A DNA stretch of 64,000 bases from Micromonospora cabrerizensis (GCF_022230955.1 NZ_JAKKFI010000078.1:53540-117539); one strand, 5' to 3'; shown: positions 40,299-49,723, counted from the stretch's first letter. Notes: generated from the letters alone by a model not told the origin. Program-made: numbers and translations.

Positions 40299-41723
40299 TC
40301 AGGGGGTGAGTAGGTCGCTGGCTGTGTGGGCGAGCAGGGTCCAGGCCTCGTCGACGTGCGCTTCGGTGGTCTGCGGGGAGCCGATGGCCAGACGCAGCGT
40401 GTAGCGGCCGGCGACCCGGGTGTGTGTCAGGTGCACCCGCCCGGTGCCGTTCACCCGGGCCAGCAGTGCGGCGTTGACGTCGTCGTCGGCGCGCAGCCGG
40501 AAGCAGACCAGTGAGAACGGGTGCGCCGCCGCCACCTCGAAGCGGTCGTCCGCGCGTACCTGCTCGGCGAACCGGGCGGCCAGCGCCACCCCGGAGCGGA
40601 TGTGGGCCCGTAGCCCTTCGGCGCCGTACCAGCGCAGCACGAACCACAGTTTCAGTGCCCGGAAGCGCCGACCCAGCGGCACCTGCCAGTCCCGGTAGTC
40701 GATCACCGCGCCGGAGTCGGAGGCCGCGTTGCGCAGGAACTCCGGCAGGACGGTCAGCGCCTCGATCAGCTCGGCGCGGTCGGCCACCCAGAACGCGTCG
40801 CAGTCGAAGCCGGTGAGCAGCCACTTGTGCGGGTCGAAGCAGTACGAGTCGGCGTACTCCAGGCCGGCGTGCGACCACCGCAGCTCGGGGCAGACGGCGG
40901 CGGAGCCCGCGTACGCGGCGTCGACGTGCAGCCAGATCCCGTACTCCGCGCAGATCGCCCCGATCTCCGGCAGTGGGTCGATGGCCGTGGTGGAGGTGGT
41001 GCCGATGGTCGCCACCACGATGGCGGGAACGTCACCGGCGGCCAGGTCGGCCTCGATCGCCGCGCGCAGCGCGTCCGGCAGCAGCGCCTGGGTGTCCGGG
41101 TCCACCTCGATGGACCGGACCCCGTCGCTGCCCAGCCCGGCGATGCGGACGGCCTTCTCGATGGAGGAGTGCCCGTGGGTGGAGGTGTAGGCGCGGTATC
41201 GCCGGTCGATGCCGGTGTCACGCCAGCGGCCTCCGCTGGCCCGGTGCAGTGCGGCCAGGGTGGCCACCAGCGTTGCCGAGGAGGCGGAGTCCTGGATGAC
41301 CCCGCCGCCGCTGCCGGTCGAGCGGAACCGCTGCGGCAGGTCCAGTAGCTGGGCGAGCCAGTCCATCAGCACCGTCTCCAGCTCGGTGCAGGCGGGGCTG
41401 GTGGCCCAGAGCATTCCCTGCACGCCGAGCCCGGAGCTGACCAGGTCGCCGAGCACGCTCGGCCCGGAGGTGTTGGCCGGGAAGTAGCCGAAGAAGCCGG
41501 GGTGCTGCCAGTGGGTCAGCCCCGGCACGATGATGGCGTCCAGGTCGGCGAGGACCGCCTCGACCGGTTCGCCGCCGGTGGTGGGCGGCGCGGCGGGGAG
41601 AGCGGCGGCGACGGTGCCCGGCGGGTCGGACGGGGCGACCGGGCGCTGCTCGACCGTCGCCCAGTAGTCGGCGATCCAGTCGACGACGGCGTGGCCGGCG
41701 CGGCGGAACTCGTCGGGGTCCAT
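40299..41723 (-). CDS. PLP-dependent aromatic-L-amino-acid decarboxylase
   Basis: ATG 41723 (MDPDEFRRAGHAVVDWIADY) is the conserved start; the frame is open for 17 more codons. The 474-residue group II decarboxylase shows LTHWQHPGFFGYFPANTS, the PLP-stacking His in STHGHSSIEKA, the Asp in WLHVDAAYAGSA, and the Schiff-base Lys in FDPHKWLLTGFDCDAFWV. It removes the carboxyl of aromatic amino acids (Trp, Tyr, Phe or DOPA) to give amines. The exact substrate cannot be told. It is not within a recognisable biosynthetic cluster. Confidence 0.92.
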   Translation of the reverse strand: MDPDEFRRAGHAVVDWIADYWATVEQRPVAPSDPPGTVAAALPAAPPTTGGEPVEAVLADLDAIIVPGLTHWQHPGFFGYFPANTSGPSVLGDLVSSGLGVQGMLWATSPACTELETVLMDWLAQLLDLPQRFRSTGSGGGVIQDSASSATLVATLAALHRASGGRWRDTGIDRRYRAYTSTHGHSSIEKAVRIAGLGSDGVRSIEVDPDTQALLPDALRAAIEADLAAGDVPAIVVATIGTTSTTAIDPLPEIGAICAEYGIWLHVDAAYAGSAAVCPELRWSHAGLEYADSYCFDPHKWLLTGFDCDAFWVADRAELIEALTVLPEFLRNAASDSGAVIDYRDWQVPLGRRFRALKLWFVLRWYGAEGLRAHIRSGVALAARFAEQVRADDRFEVAAAHPFSLVCFRLRADDDVNAALLARVNGTGRVHLTHTRVAGRYTLRLAIGSPQTTEAHVDEAWTLLAHTASDLLTP

Positions 41724-41828
41724 GTGCGGAGCGCTCACCCGGACGAGTTGATCAGGTATCGGCCGCCGAGGCAAGACCCGGGGCGAGACCCGGGGACCAG
41801 CGCCGAGATCTAACGACGGTCGTCGATA

Positions 41829-41858
41829 TTGCGTACCGGAAAGCGCTTGCCTTACGAT
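41829..41858 (+). promoter_or_regulatory. Promoter with embedded LacI-type operator for the rhamnogalacturonan lyase
   Basis: TTGCGT (41829-41834) and TACGAT (41853-41858) are 18 nt apart. Between them is GGAAAGCGCTTGCC (41838-41851), a dyad centred on CG with one mismatch, of the kind bound by LacI-family sugar repressors. Binding there would block polymerase. No LacI gene is in the window. Confidence 0.55.
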
Positions 41859-42006
41859 GCGCGGTGAGCCGGATCCGTGAGTTCCAGGGCGTTCGACCCC
41901 CGATCAGATCGCCGTCCGCCGCAGTCGCGGCCGGGCCGGTCCACTGTGCCTCCCGGGCAGGGTCAGTGGGCCGCGGCGATCACCACCGGATCCCCGGAGG
42001 CAGTCC

Positions 42007-44235
42007 ATGCACCCGTCCAGACATCGGCTGATCCTGCTCGCCGGCACGACGGCCGCCGCCGTCGTGGCCGGCACCCTCGGCACGGTCGCCGCCTCGGCCG
42101 CCGCCGTCGGCTGTCGGGTCGACTACCAGATCACCAACCAGTGGCAGGGCGGTTTCGGCGCCAACGTCACCGTCACCAACCTCGGCGACCCGGTCAGCGG
42201 GTGGGCCCTCACCTGGTCGTACGCCGCCGGGCAACAGGTCACCCAGGCGTGGAACGCCACCGTCACCCAGTCCGGTGCCCAGGTCACCGCGCGCAACGTC
42301 GACCACAACGCCGCCATCGCGACCAACGGCACCGCCGCGTTCGGCTTCAACGGCTCGTGGACCAGCAGCAACGCGGCACCGGCGAGTTTCGCGCTCAACG
42401 GCGTCACCTGCACCGGCGCCCCGCCCACCGACGACCCGACCACCCCACCACCCACCACGCCACCCCCGACCACCCCGCCGCCGGCTGGCGTGCTGCAGAT
42501 GGAGGATCTGGACCGCGGGCTGATCAGTGTCCGCTCCGGCAGCGGCAACCTGGTCTCCTGGCGACTGCTCGGCACCGAGACCTCCGGGGTCGCGTTCAAC
42601 CTCTACCGAGGAGCGACCAAGGTCAACGCCAGCCCGATCACCGGTGCCACCACCTACCTCGACAGCGGCGCGGCGGCCGGCTCGGCGTACACCGTGCGGG
42701 CCGTGGTGGGCGGCGCCGAACAGGCGGCGTCGGCCCCGGCGTTGCAGTTCGGCGCGGGCTACCTGGACGTGCCGTTGCAGGTCCCGGCCGGCGGCAGCAC
42801 CCCCAGCGGCGAGAGTTACAGCTACAGCGCCAGCGACGCCTCGGTGGGTGACCTCGACGGCGACGGCAGCTACGAGATCGTGCTCAAGTGGGAACCGTCC
42901 AACGCCAAGGACAACTCCCAGTCCGGCTACACCGGCAACGTCCTGATCGACGCGTACACGCTCACCGGCACCCGGTTGTGGCGCATCGACCTGGGACGCA
43001 ACATCCGCGCCGGCGCCCACTACACCCAGTTCCAGGTGTACGACTACGACGGCGACGGCCGCGCCGAGGTGGCCATGAAGACCGCCGACGCCACCCGCTC
43101 CGGCACCGGCCAGGTCATCGGCTCGTCGTCGGCGGACCACCGCAACTCCGGCGGTTACGTGCTGTCCGGTCCGGAGTACCTGACCATGTTCAACGGCCAG
43201 ACCGGCGCGGTCCTCTCCACCGTCAGCTACGACCCGCCGCGCGGCACGGTGTCGTCCTGGGGCGACTCGTACGGCAATCGGGTGGACCGGTTCCTCGCCG
43301 GCACCGCCTACCTCGACGGGCAGCGGCCCTCCCTGATCATGGCCAGGGGTTACTACACCCGGGCGGTGGTCGCGGCCTGGGACTTCCGCGACGGCACGCT
43401 GCGCAAGCGGTGGACGTTCGACTCGAACGCCTCCGGCAACGGCGCCGCCGCCGGGCAGGGCAACCACCAGCTCTCCGTCGCCGACGTCGACTCCGACGGC
43501 CGCCAGGAGATCGTCTACGGTGCCGCCACCATCGACGACAACGGCCGGCTGCTCCACTCCACCGGCAACGGGCACGGCGACGCCCTGCACGTCGGGGACC
43601 TCGACCCGGGCCGCGCCGGCCTGGAGGTGTTCAAGGTCGACGAGGACGCCAGCAAGCCCAGCTCCTACTTCGCCGACGCCCGTACCGGTCAGGTCCTCTG
43701 GTCCACGCCGGCCTCGGGCGACAACGGCCGTGGGGTCTCCGCGGACATCTGGGCCGGCAGCCCCGGCGCGGAGTCCTGGTCGTCGGCGGTCGCCGGGCTG
43801 GCCAACACCCGGGGTCAGAACGTGGGCCGCAAGCCGTCGTCGGCGAACTTCCTCGCCTGGTGGGACGGTGACCCGGTGCGGGAACTGCTCGACGGCACGG
43901 TGATCGACAAGTACGGCACCGGCGGGGACACCCGGCTGCTCACCGGCAGCGCGGTGGCGTCCAACAACGGCACCAAGTCCACCCCGGCGCTCTCCGGCGA
44001 CATCCTGGGCGACTGGCGTGAGGAGGTGATCTGGCGAACCACCGACAGCCGGGCGCTGCGCATCTACAGCACGCCCACGCCGACCAGCACCCGAATCCAC
44101 ACCTTGATGCACGACCCGCAGTATCGGGTGGCGATCGCGTGGCAGAACACCGCCTACAACCAACCGCCGCACCCGGGGTTCTTCATCGGCAACGGAATGG
44201 CCGACCCGCCCACCCCGAACATCTACCTACGCTGA
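42007..44235 (+). CDS. Secreted rhamnogalacturonan lyase (PL11) with N-terminal CBM2
   Basis: The 742-residue protein begins with a signal peptide (MHPSRHRLILLAGTTAAAVV, cut near ASAAAVG). Residues 36-138 are a family 2 carbohydrate-binding module (CRVDYQITNQWQGGFGANVT, with a cysteine at each end and surface Trp residues). A Thr/Pro linker (TTPPPTTPPPTTPPP) follows, then the PL11 eight-bladed propeller with calcium-binding DxDxDG loops (VGDLDGDGSYEIVLKWEPSN, YDYDGDGRAEVAMKT, VADVDSDGRQEIVYGA). It cleaves the rhamnose-galacturonate backbone of pectin outside the cell. The CBM2 tethers it to cellulose or plant wall. Confidence 0.93.
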   Translation: MHPSRHRLILLAGTTAAAVVAGTLGTVAASAAAVGCRVDYQITNQWQGGFGANVTVTNLGDPVSGWALTWSYAAGQQVTQAWNATVTQSGAQVTARNVDHNAAIATNGTAAFGFNGSWTSSNAAPASFALNGVTCTGAPPTDDPTTPPPTTPPPTTPPPAGVLQMEDLDRGLISVRSGSGNLVSWRLLGTETSGVAFNLYRGATKVNASPITGATTYLDSGAAAGSAYTVRAVVGGAEQAASAPALQFGAGYLDVPLQVPAGGSTPSGESYSYSASDASVGDLDGDGSYEIVLKWEPSNAKDNSQSGYTGNVLIDAYTLTGTRLWRIDLGRNIRAGAHYTQFQVYDYDGDGRAEVAMKTADATRSGTGQVIGSSSADHRNSGGYVLSGPEYLTMFNGQTGAVLSTVSYDPPRGTVSSWGDSYGNRVDRFLAGTAYLDGQRPSLIMARGYYTRAVVAAWDFRDGTLRKRWTFDSNASGNGAAAGQGNHQLSVADVDSDGRQEIVYGAATIDDNGRLLHSTGNGHGDALHVGDLDPGRAGLEVFKVDEDASKPSSYFADARTGQVLWSTPASGDNGRGVSADIWAGSPGAESWSSAVAGLANTRGQNVGRKPSSANFLAWWDGDPVRELLDGTVIDKYGTGGDTRLLTGSAVASNNGTKSTPALSGDILGDWREEVIWRTTDSRALRIYSTPTPTSTRIHTLMHDPQYRVAIAWQNTAYNQPPHPGFFIGNGMADPPTPNIYLR

Positions 44236-44435
44236 TCTGACCCCTGGTGGTCCCGAACGGGGTCGCCTAGGGTGGCAGGCACCGGGCCGCAGCCGCGGAA
44301 TCCGCTCAGCTCCGGCCCGGTGCGCCACACCGCGGCACTCTCGACCCGTCCCGACCGAGAATGCCGTACCACCACCGGCACCAACATTAGGCACCGTCCG
44401 GGTCGGCCGGGTGACGCTGACATGAAGATCGTGTT

Positions 44436-45458
44436 TCACGCTGCCCGGTGCAGACCGCCCGCCACCTGCTCGGCGACCAACTCGTACGACCGCACCCGGT
44501 CCTCGACGTCGTAGACGAGCGTGGTCAGCATCAGCTCGTCCGCGCCGGTGCGCTCGATCAGCTCGGTCAACTGCCGGCGCACCGTCTCCGGCGAACCCAT
44601 CGCCTGACCGTCGCGGCGCGCCACGACGAACTCCCGCTCGAACTCGGAGTACGGGTACGCCGCCGCCTCGTCCGGGGTCGACAGCGGCTCCGGCCGGCCG
44701 GAGCGCAGCTTCAGGAACGACAGCGCGCTGGGCCCCGCCAGCCACTCGGCCCGCTCGTCGGTCTCCGCGCACACCGCGTTGACCGCCACCATCGCGTACG
44801 GCTTGTCCAGCCACTGCGACGGCCGGAAGTTCTGCCGGTACAGGGCCAGCGCCGGCAGCGTGTTCTGCGAGCTGAAGTGGTGCGCGAACGAGAACGGCAG
44901 ACCGAGCAGGCCGGCGAGCTGGGCGCTGAAACCGCTGGAGCCCAGCAGCCACACGGCCGGCTGCTCACCGTGACCCGGGGTGGCGATGATCTGCCCCGGC
45001 TTCTCCCCGCTGAAGTAGTTCATCAGGTCCGCCAGCTCGCGGGGGAAACCCTCCGCCGACAGGCCCTCCATGGTGCGTCGCAACGCGAGCGCGGTCACCT
45101 GGTCGGTGCCCGGCGCCCGGCCGATGCCGAGGTCGATCCGGCCGGGGTGCAGCGCCTCCAGGGTGCCGAACTGCTCGGCCACCACCAGCGGCGCGTGGTT
45201 GGGCAGCATCACCCCACCCGACCCGAGGCGGATCGTCGACGTGTTCGCGGCCAGGTGCGCCAGCAGCACCGCGGGCGCGGAGCTGGCGATCGCCGGCATG
45301 TTGTGGTGCTCGGCCACCCAGAACCGGTGGTAGCCCAGCTCCTCGGTGCGTCGGGCCAGCTCGGTGGTGGCCTGCAACGCCGCGCCAGCGGAGGTGCCCT
45401 TGGCGACCGGGGCAAGATCAAGAACAGACAACGGTACGGTGATCACACGGTCAGCCAA
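44436..45458 (-). CDS. LLM-class flavin-dependent oxidoreductase
   Basis: The 340-residue protein (TTG 45458; GTG 45446 is also possible) has the luciferase-like TIM barrel: ELGYHRFWVAEHHNMPAIAS at the N-terminus, GSGGVMLPNHAPLVVAEQFG, and RIDLGIGRAPGTD, all diagnostic of the LLM group I (MsnO8-like) family. Such enzymes use FMN or F420 to oxidise small molecules. It is followed on the same strand by nothing for 200 bp and preceded by an Lrp gene 82 bp away. Confidence 0.9.
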   Translation of the reverse strand: MADRVITVPLSVLDLAPVAKGTSAGAALQATTELARRTEELGYHRFWVAEHHNMPAIASSAPAVLLAHLAANTSTIRLGSGGVMLPNHAPLVVAEQFGTLEALHPGRIDLGIGRAPGTDQVTALALRRTMEGLSAEGFPRELADLMNYFSGEKPGQIIATPGHGEQPAVWLLGSSGFSAQLAGLLGLPFSFAHHFSSQNTLPALALYRQNFRPSQWLDKPYAMVAVNAVCAETDERAEWLAGPSALSFLKLRSGRPEPLSTPDEAAAYPYSEFEREFVVARRDGQAMGSPETVRRQLTELIERTGADELMLTTLVYDVEDRVRSYELVAEQVAGGLHRAA

Positions 45459-45519
45459 CCCGTCACCGGCCGGCTTTGTTCCGCCACGCGGGTTTTCGTC
45501 GGCCAGCTCACCCGCTGCT

Positions 45520-45561
45520 CAGCCCATCCCGCGCGCCTGTCAGCCCATCCCGCGCGCCTGC
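45520..45561. repeat. 21-bp tandem duplication at the end of the Lrp gene
   Basis: CAGCCCATCCCGCGCGCCTG followed by T (45520-45540) is repeated with a final C at 45541-45561. The second copy encodes the last residues (QARGMG) of the Lrp protein, so the first is a spare copy of that 3' end. Confidence 0.8.
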
Positions 45562-46046
45562 TCGAAGATCAGACTGGTCTGGGTGTGCTGCACCACCGGG
45601 TCGACCGCCAGATGGTCCAGCACGAAGTCCCGCAACGCGTCACCGGACGCCGCCCGCACGTGCAGCACGTAGTCTTCCGCGCCGGCCACGTGGAACACCG
45701 ACACCACCCCCGGCAGCCGCACCGACCGGGCCCGGAACGCGTCGACCGCAGCTCTCTCGTGCGCCGTCAGCCGCACCGACACCAACGCCTGCAACGGCAG
45801 ACCGAGCGCGGCCGGATCCACCTCGGCGTGGAAACCACGGATCGCTCCCCGCTCGCGCAGCGCCCGGGTGCGGGTCAGACACGTCGACGGCGCCACCCCC
45901 ACCCGCTCGGCGAGGGCGTTGTTCGGCAGGCGGCCATCCGCGGCCAGCTCGCTCAGGATCGCGCGGTCCACCTCGTCCAGGGCCGGATACGGCCGCACAT
46001 CGTTCGGCTCAGGAGGCATCCCGCCATCATCCCCCGAATCCGCCAT
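45540..46046 (-). CDS. Lrp/AsnC family transcriptional regulator
   Basis: ATG 46046 gives 168 residues; ATG 46019 is an alternative. The N-terminal helix-turn-helix reads LDEVDRAILSELAADGRLPN followed by LAERVGVAPSTCLTRTRAL. The C-terminal RAM domain (LPLQALVSVRLTAHERAAVD, GAEDYVLHVRAASGDALRDF) binds amino-acid effectors. It diverges from a PLP-dependent sulfur amino acid lyase, so it likely controls that enzyme in response to an amino acid such as methionine, as MdeR controls MdeA in Pseudomonas. Confidence 0.9.
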   Translation of the reverse strand: MADSGDDGGMPPEPNDVRPYPALDEVDRAILSELAADGRLPNNALAERVGVAPSTCLTRTRALRERGAIRGFHAEVDPAALGLPLQALVSVRLTAHERAAVDAFRARSVRLPGVVSVFHVAGAEDYVLHVRAASGDALRDFVLDHLAVDPVVQHTQTSLIFEQARGMG

Positions 46047-46120
46047 CAACACAAAGCCGGTTTACAGAATGATCTGCCGAACCATTGCCCGCCAGCCGGT
46101 GGATGTTCGACCCTACCGGC

Positions 46121-47281
46121 ATGACAACGATGGACACCCGGGCCGTACACGCCGGTCGCGACGACCTCCGCGCCCTCGGCGTGCACGTGCCACCCATCGA
46201 CCTGTCCACCACCAATCCCCTGCCCTCGGTCGAGGACGGCGGCGCCGCGTACGAGCAGCTCGCCACCGGCGGCACCCTCCCCGCCGAGGGCAGCGCCGTC
46301 TACCAACGGCTCTGGAACCCCACCGTCGCCCGCTTCGAAACCGCCCTCGCCGAGCTGGAGGGCACCGCGCAGGCCGTCGCCTTCGCCAGCGGCATGGCCG
46401 CCCTCACCGCCACGCTGCTCGCCGCCGCCCGCGACGACCGCCGGCACGTCGTCGCCGTCCGGCCCCTCTACGGCGGCACCGACCACGTCCTCGCCACCGG
46501 CCTGCTCGGCACCACCGTCACCTGGGCGCGCCCCGACGAGGTCGCCGCCGCCATCCGTCCCGACACCGCACTGATCATCGTCGAGACACCCGCGAACCCC
46601 ACCCTCGACCTGGTCGACATCGCCGCCCTCGCCGCCGCAGCCGGCGACGTCCCGCTGCTGGTCGACAACACCGTCGCCACCCCCGTCCTGCAACAACCCG
46701 CCCGACACGGCGCCACCCTCGTCCTGCACAGCGCCACCAAGAGCATCGGCGGGCACGGCGACGTGCTCGCCGGCGTCGTCGCCTGCGACGCCGAGTGGGC
46801 CGCGCGACTACGACAGGTCCGCGCCGTCACCGGCGCGATCCTGCACCCACTCGGCGGCTACCTGCTGCACCGCGGCCTGCAGACCCTGCCGCTGCGGGTC
46901 CGCGCCCAACAGGCCAGCGCCGAGAAACTCGCCGGCTGGCTCGCCGACCACCCCGCCGTACACCGGGTGCACCACCCCTCGGTGTACGACCCGGCAGCGC
47001 TGGTCGGCCGGCAGATGGCCGGACCCGGCAGCCTGCTCGCCTTCGAGGTACGCGGCGGCGCACCCGCCGCGGCCGCCGTCACCGGCGCCTGCCGCCTCAT
47101 CACCCACGCCGTCTCCCTCGGCGGCGTCGACACCCTCATCCAGCACCCCGCGTCGCTCACCCACCGACCCGTCGAGGGCGACGCGAAACCCGCCGCCGCC
47201 CTGCTGCGGCTCTCGGTCGGTCTCGAGGACCCCGAAGACCTGCGCGCCGACCTCGCCCAGGCCCTCGACACGATCGCCTGA
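46121..47281 (+). CDS. Cys/Met-metabolism PLP enzyme (methionine gamma-lyase or cystathionine gamma-lyase type)
   Basis: ATG 46121 (MTTMDTRAVHAGRDDLRALG) gives 386 residues. The fold-type I signature is complete: phosphate-site YQRLWNPTVARFETALAELE and FASGMAAL, Asp in VPLLVDNTVATP, Schiff-base Lys in LVLHSATKSIGGHGD, and the C-terminal SLGGVDTLIQHPASLTH. It cleaves a gamma C-S bond of methionine, cystathionine or homocysteine. The specificity Cys of true methionine gamma-lyases is not apparent, so the substrate is open. It diverges from an Lrp regulator. Confidence 0.9.
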   Translation: MTTMDTRAVHAGRDDLRALGVHVPPIDLSTTNPLPSVEDGGAAYEQLATGGTLPAEGSAVYQRLWNPTVARFETALAELEGTAQAVAFASGMAALTATLLAAARDDRRHVVAVRPLYGGTDHVLATGLLGTTVTWARPDEVAAAIRPDTALIIVETPANPTLDLVDIAALAAAAGDVPLLVDNTVATPVLQQPARHGATLVLHSATKSIGGHGDVLAGVVACDAEWAARLRQVRAVTGAILHPLGGYLLHRGLQTLPLRVRAQQASAEKLAGWLADHPAVHRVHHPSVYDPAALVGRQMAGPGSLLAFEVRGGAPAAAAVTGACRLITHAVSLGGVDTLIQHPASLTHRPVEGDAKPAAALLRLSVGLEDPEDLRADLAQALDTIA

Positions 47282-47291
47282 CCGCCCCCGC

Positions 47292-47942
47292 TCAGCGCAG
47301 CTCGCGGTTGCCCAACACCCGACGGGGCGAACCCTGCCGAGCCACCCTCAGCATCGCCCGACCGATCCCGTCGGTGGTGGTGACCTGGTTCGGCAGCAAC
47401 CGACGCAACACCGGAAACAGCGGTCGCGAGACCGCGTAGGCCAACCGGTACCACCGGGTCTTCGACACCGCCCCGTACGTCGGCTGGATGAAACCGGGAC
47501 GCGCCGCATAGCCGTTGGGCAGCAACTCGATGATCGCGTTCTCGGCCCGACCCTTGACCCGCGCCCACATCACCCGACCCCGACCCGACGAGTCGGTGCC
47601 CTGGCCCGACACGTACACGAACGTGACCTGCGGGCTCACCTCCGCCAACAACCGCGCCGCCGCCAGCGGAAAGTCGTAGCTCACCCGCGTGTACGCCGCC
47701 TCGTCCAGACCCAGCGAGGACACTCCCAGGCAGTAGAAACACGCGTCCACACCGGTCAACTCGCCGCGCACCGCATCCAACTCACCCACGTCCGCGACCG
47801 TGAGCTCCCGCAGCTTCGGATCGCGCGCACCGGTCGGCCGCCGACCGACCGTCAGCACCTCCCGCACGTCATCGGCGAGCAGGCACTCGCGCAACACGCC
47901 CTGGCCGACCATGCCGGTCGCACCGAAGATGACCACCCGCAT
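47292..47942 (-). CDS. NAD(P)-binding Rossmann-fold protein (atypical SDR)
   Basis: The 216-residue protein from ATG 47942 starts MRVVIFGATGMVGQGVLREC, the GxTGxxG nucleotide motif of atypical short-chain dehydrogenases. TVGRRPTG gives basic residues that favour NADPH. VDACFYCLGVSSLGLDEAAY and FVYVSGQGTDSSGRG match the group related to HTATIP2/Oxidoreductase; the catalytic YxxxK is replaced by WARVKGRAE. It could be a sensor or reductase. It converges on the lyase gene with a 10-bp gap. Confidence 0.82.
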   Translation of the reverse strand: MRVVIFGATGMVGQGVLRECLLADDVREVLTVGRRPTGARDPKLRELTVADVGELDAVRGELTGVDACFYCLGVSSLGLDEAAYTRVSYDFPLAAARLLAEVSPQVTFVYVSGQGTDSSGRGRVMWARVKGRAENAIIELLPNGYAARPGFIQPTYGAVSKTRWYRLAYAVSRPLFPVLRRLLPNQVTTTDGIGRAMLRVARQGSPRRVLGNRELR

Positions 47943-48081
47943 CAGTTCCCACCCCTGTCGTCGGCCCCCGCCACCGGCCCGTCCGCCCGCGCGTCAGCCA
48001 GGCTCCCACGGGTGGCATGACCGCCGACGGCCGGGGAAAGCGGCTTCGGCCGAAATCGCCGAACCGGCAGGGGAGACGAAC

Positions 48082-48933
48082 ATGCCGTTCATCACCGTGG
48101 GCACCGAGAACGACACCGCCATCGACCTCTACTACGAGGACCACGGCTCCGGCCAGCCGGTCGTGCTCATCCACGGCTTCCCGTTCAACGGCGCCACGAT
48201 GGAGAAGCTGGCCAACCCCTTGCTCGCCGCCGGCTATCGGGTGATCACCTACGACCGCCGGGGATTCGGCGCCTCCAGCCAACCGGACACCGGGTACGAC
48301 TACGACACCTTCGCCGCCGACCTCAACACCCTGATGACCGAGCTGGACCTGCGCGACACCATCCTCGCTGGTCACTCCATGGGCACCGGTGAGGTGACCC
48401 GCTACCTCAGCAGGTACGGCTCCGACCGGGTCAGCCGAGGGGTGCTGCTCAGCCCGCTGGCCCCGTTCCTCCGCAAGACCTCGGACAACCCCGAAGGGGT
48501 CGACGGAAGCGTCTTCGACGGCTTCAAGAAGGCCATCGCGGCGGACCGGTTCGCCTACCTCACCGCCTTCTGCACCAGCTTCTTCAACTACGACCAGACC
48601 AAGGGCAAGCAGGTCAGCGAGGAAGCGTTCCGGGCGCACTGGGCCATCGGCCGGCTCGCCTCCGCCCGCGCCTCGTACCAGTGCATCGACGCCATCTCCA
48701 CCGACTTCCGCGCCGACGTGCCCCGTATCGACGTGCCGATCCTCATCGTCCAAGGTGACCAGGACGCGGTGCTGCCCTACCCGGTCACCGGCCAGCGGCT
48801 CGCCCCGATGCTGCCCAACGGCAAGCTCGTCACCCTCAAGGGCGCCCCGCACGGCATCCCGTGGACGCACGCGGACGAGGTCAACAAGGCGATCATGGAA
48901 TTCATCGGCGCACCGGCCATGGCCCGCGCGTAG
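48082..48933 (+). CDS. Alpha/beta hydrolase, non-heme chloroperoxidase type
   Basis: ATG 48082 with AGGGGAGA upstream gives 283 residues. The triad is visible: Ser in LAGHSMGTGE, Asp in IVQGDQDAVLP, His in GAPHGIPWTH; the oxyanion HGFPFNG is near residue 35. YDRRGFGASSQPDTGYDYDT is the signature of cofactor-free haloperoxidases and related esterases. Perhydrolase or esterase activity is expected; the physiological substrate is unknown. It converges on the LAGLIDADG gene with a 7-bp gap. Confidence 0.92.
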   Translation: MPFITVGTENDTAIDLYYEDHGSGQPVVLIHGFPFNGATMEKLANPLLAAGYRVITYDRRGFGASSQPDTGYDYDTFAADLNTLMTELDLRDTILAGHSMGTGEVTRYLSRYGSDRVSRGVLLSPLAPFLRKTSDNPEGVDGSVFDGFKKAIAADRFAYLTAFCTSFFNYDQTKGKQVSEEAFRAHWAIGRLASARASYQCIDAISTDFRADVPRIDVPILIVQGDQDAVLPYPVTGQRLAPMLPNGKLVTLKGAPHGIPWTHADEVNKAIMEFIGAPAMARA

Positions 48934-48940
48934 GCGCAGG

Positions 48941-49690
48941 TCAGGACTTCGGGCCCACGTGCCGGTCCAGGGTGGCGACCGCGTCGCGCCGCGCCACCGA
49001 CAGCGAGTTGCGTCGGTTCATCCGCCAGGCGACGCCCAGCAGATCGAGGCCCCACTGACAGAGCCCCATGATGTCGGCCGACTCGTTGACGAACATGTAC
49101 CGCGGATAGACGTACGCCCTGCCGCGCACGGTGACCCGGTTGGCGACGCGGCAGCCGTCGGAGTGGAACAGGCCGCGCAGGAAGTCACCGGGGTGGTCTT
49201 CCAGAATCGGTCGCTGCCAGTCGGCCAGGACGATCGGGCGCTCGTGCTTCTTGCCGGGGCCGTGCTGCGGGAGCAGGCACGGCCAGTGCACGCCGTAGCT
49301 CTGCACCCCGACGCAACCCTGCTTCTGGACCCGCTGCACCTTTGCCGCGAGCACGGCCCGCATGGCGACGTCGCACGCCTCGATCAGCCCTGGCCAGGCG
49401 TCGGAGCAGTAGATGCGCAGCACCGGCACGCGCGCCGTCGTCACCAGGTGACCATCGCCTAGGTAGAGGCCGAGCAGATAGGCATAGGCCTTCGGGTCTG
49501 TCGGACTGTCGACACCGTCACGGCAGCGAAAACACCGGTGTTGCGTGACCTGGAACGTCGTTTCTGGTCGGTCGTTGCACCAGTGCCACACGGTCCGATA
49601 GGGCAGACCGACCGCACGAGCGGTGTCGGCAACCGTGCTGCCAGCGAGGAAGAGCTGTCGCGCACGGTGACGTATCTCGGGTGGATGCAC
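48941..49690 (-). CDS. HTH plus LAGLIDADG-like protein next to a tRNA gene
   Basis: GTG 49690 has GAGG 8 nt upstream and gives 249 residues; the frame is open further up, through the tRNA gene, which cannot be coding. An N-terminal helix-turn-helix (GSTVADTARAVGLPYRTVWH) is followed by a short zinc-like pair (HRCFRCRDG), then two LAGLIDADG-type motifs: AYLLGLYLGDGHL near residue 72 and DFLRGLFHSDGCRVANRVTV near 165. Each motif keeps the Asp that binds metal. Such proteins resemble freestanding homing endonucleases or domesticated regulators from them. It starts 34 bp from the tRNA-Leu 3' end. Confidence 0.75.
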   Translation of the reverse strand: MHPPEIRHRARQLFLAGSTVADTARAVGLPYRTVWHWCNDRPETTFQVTQHRCFRCRDGVDSPTDPKAYAYLLGLYLGDGHLVTTARVPVLRIYCSDAWPGLIEACDVAMRAVLAAKVQRVQKQGCVGVQSYGVHWPCLLPQHGPGKKHERPIVLADWQRPILEDHPGDFLRGLFHSDGCRVANRVTVRGRAYVYPRYMFVNESADIMGLCQWGLDLLGVAWRMNRRNSLSVARRDAVATLDRHVGPKS

Positions 49691-49723
49691 GAGGACATCC
49701 TCGAACACCCGTACGACAAATTT

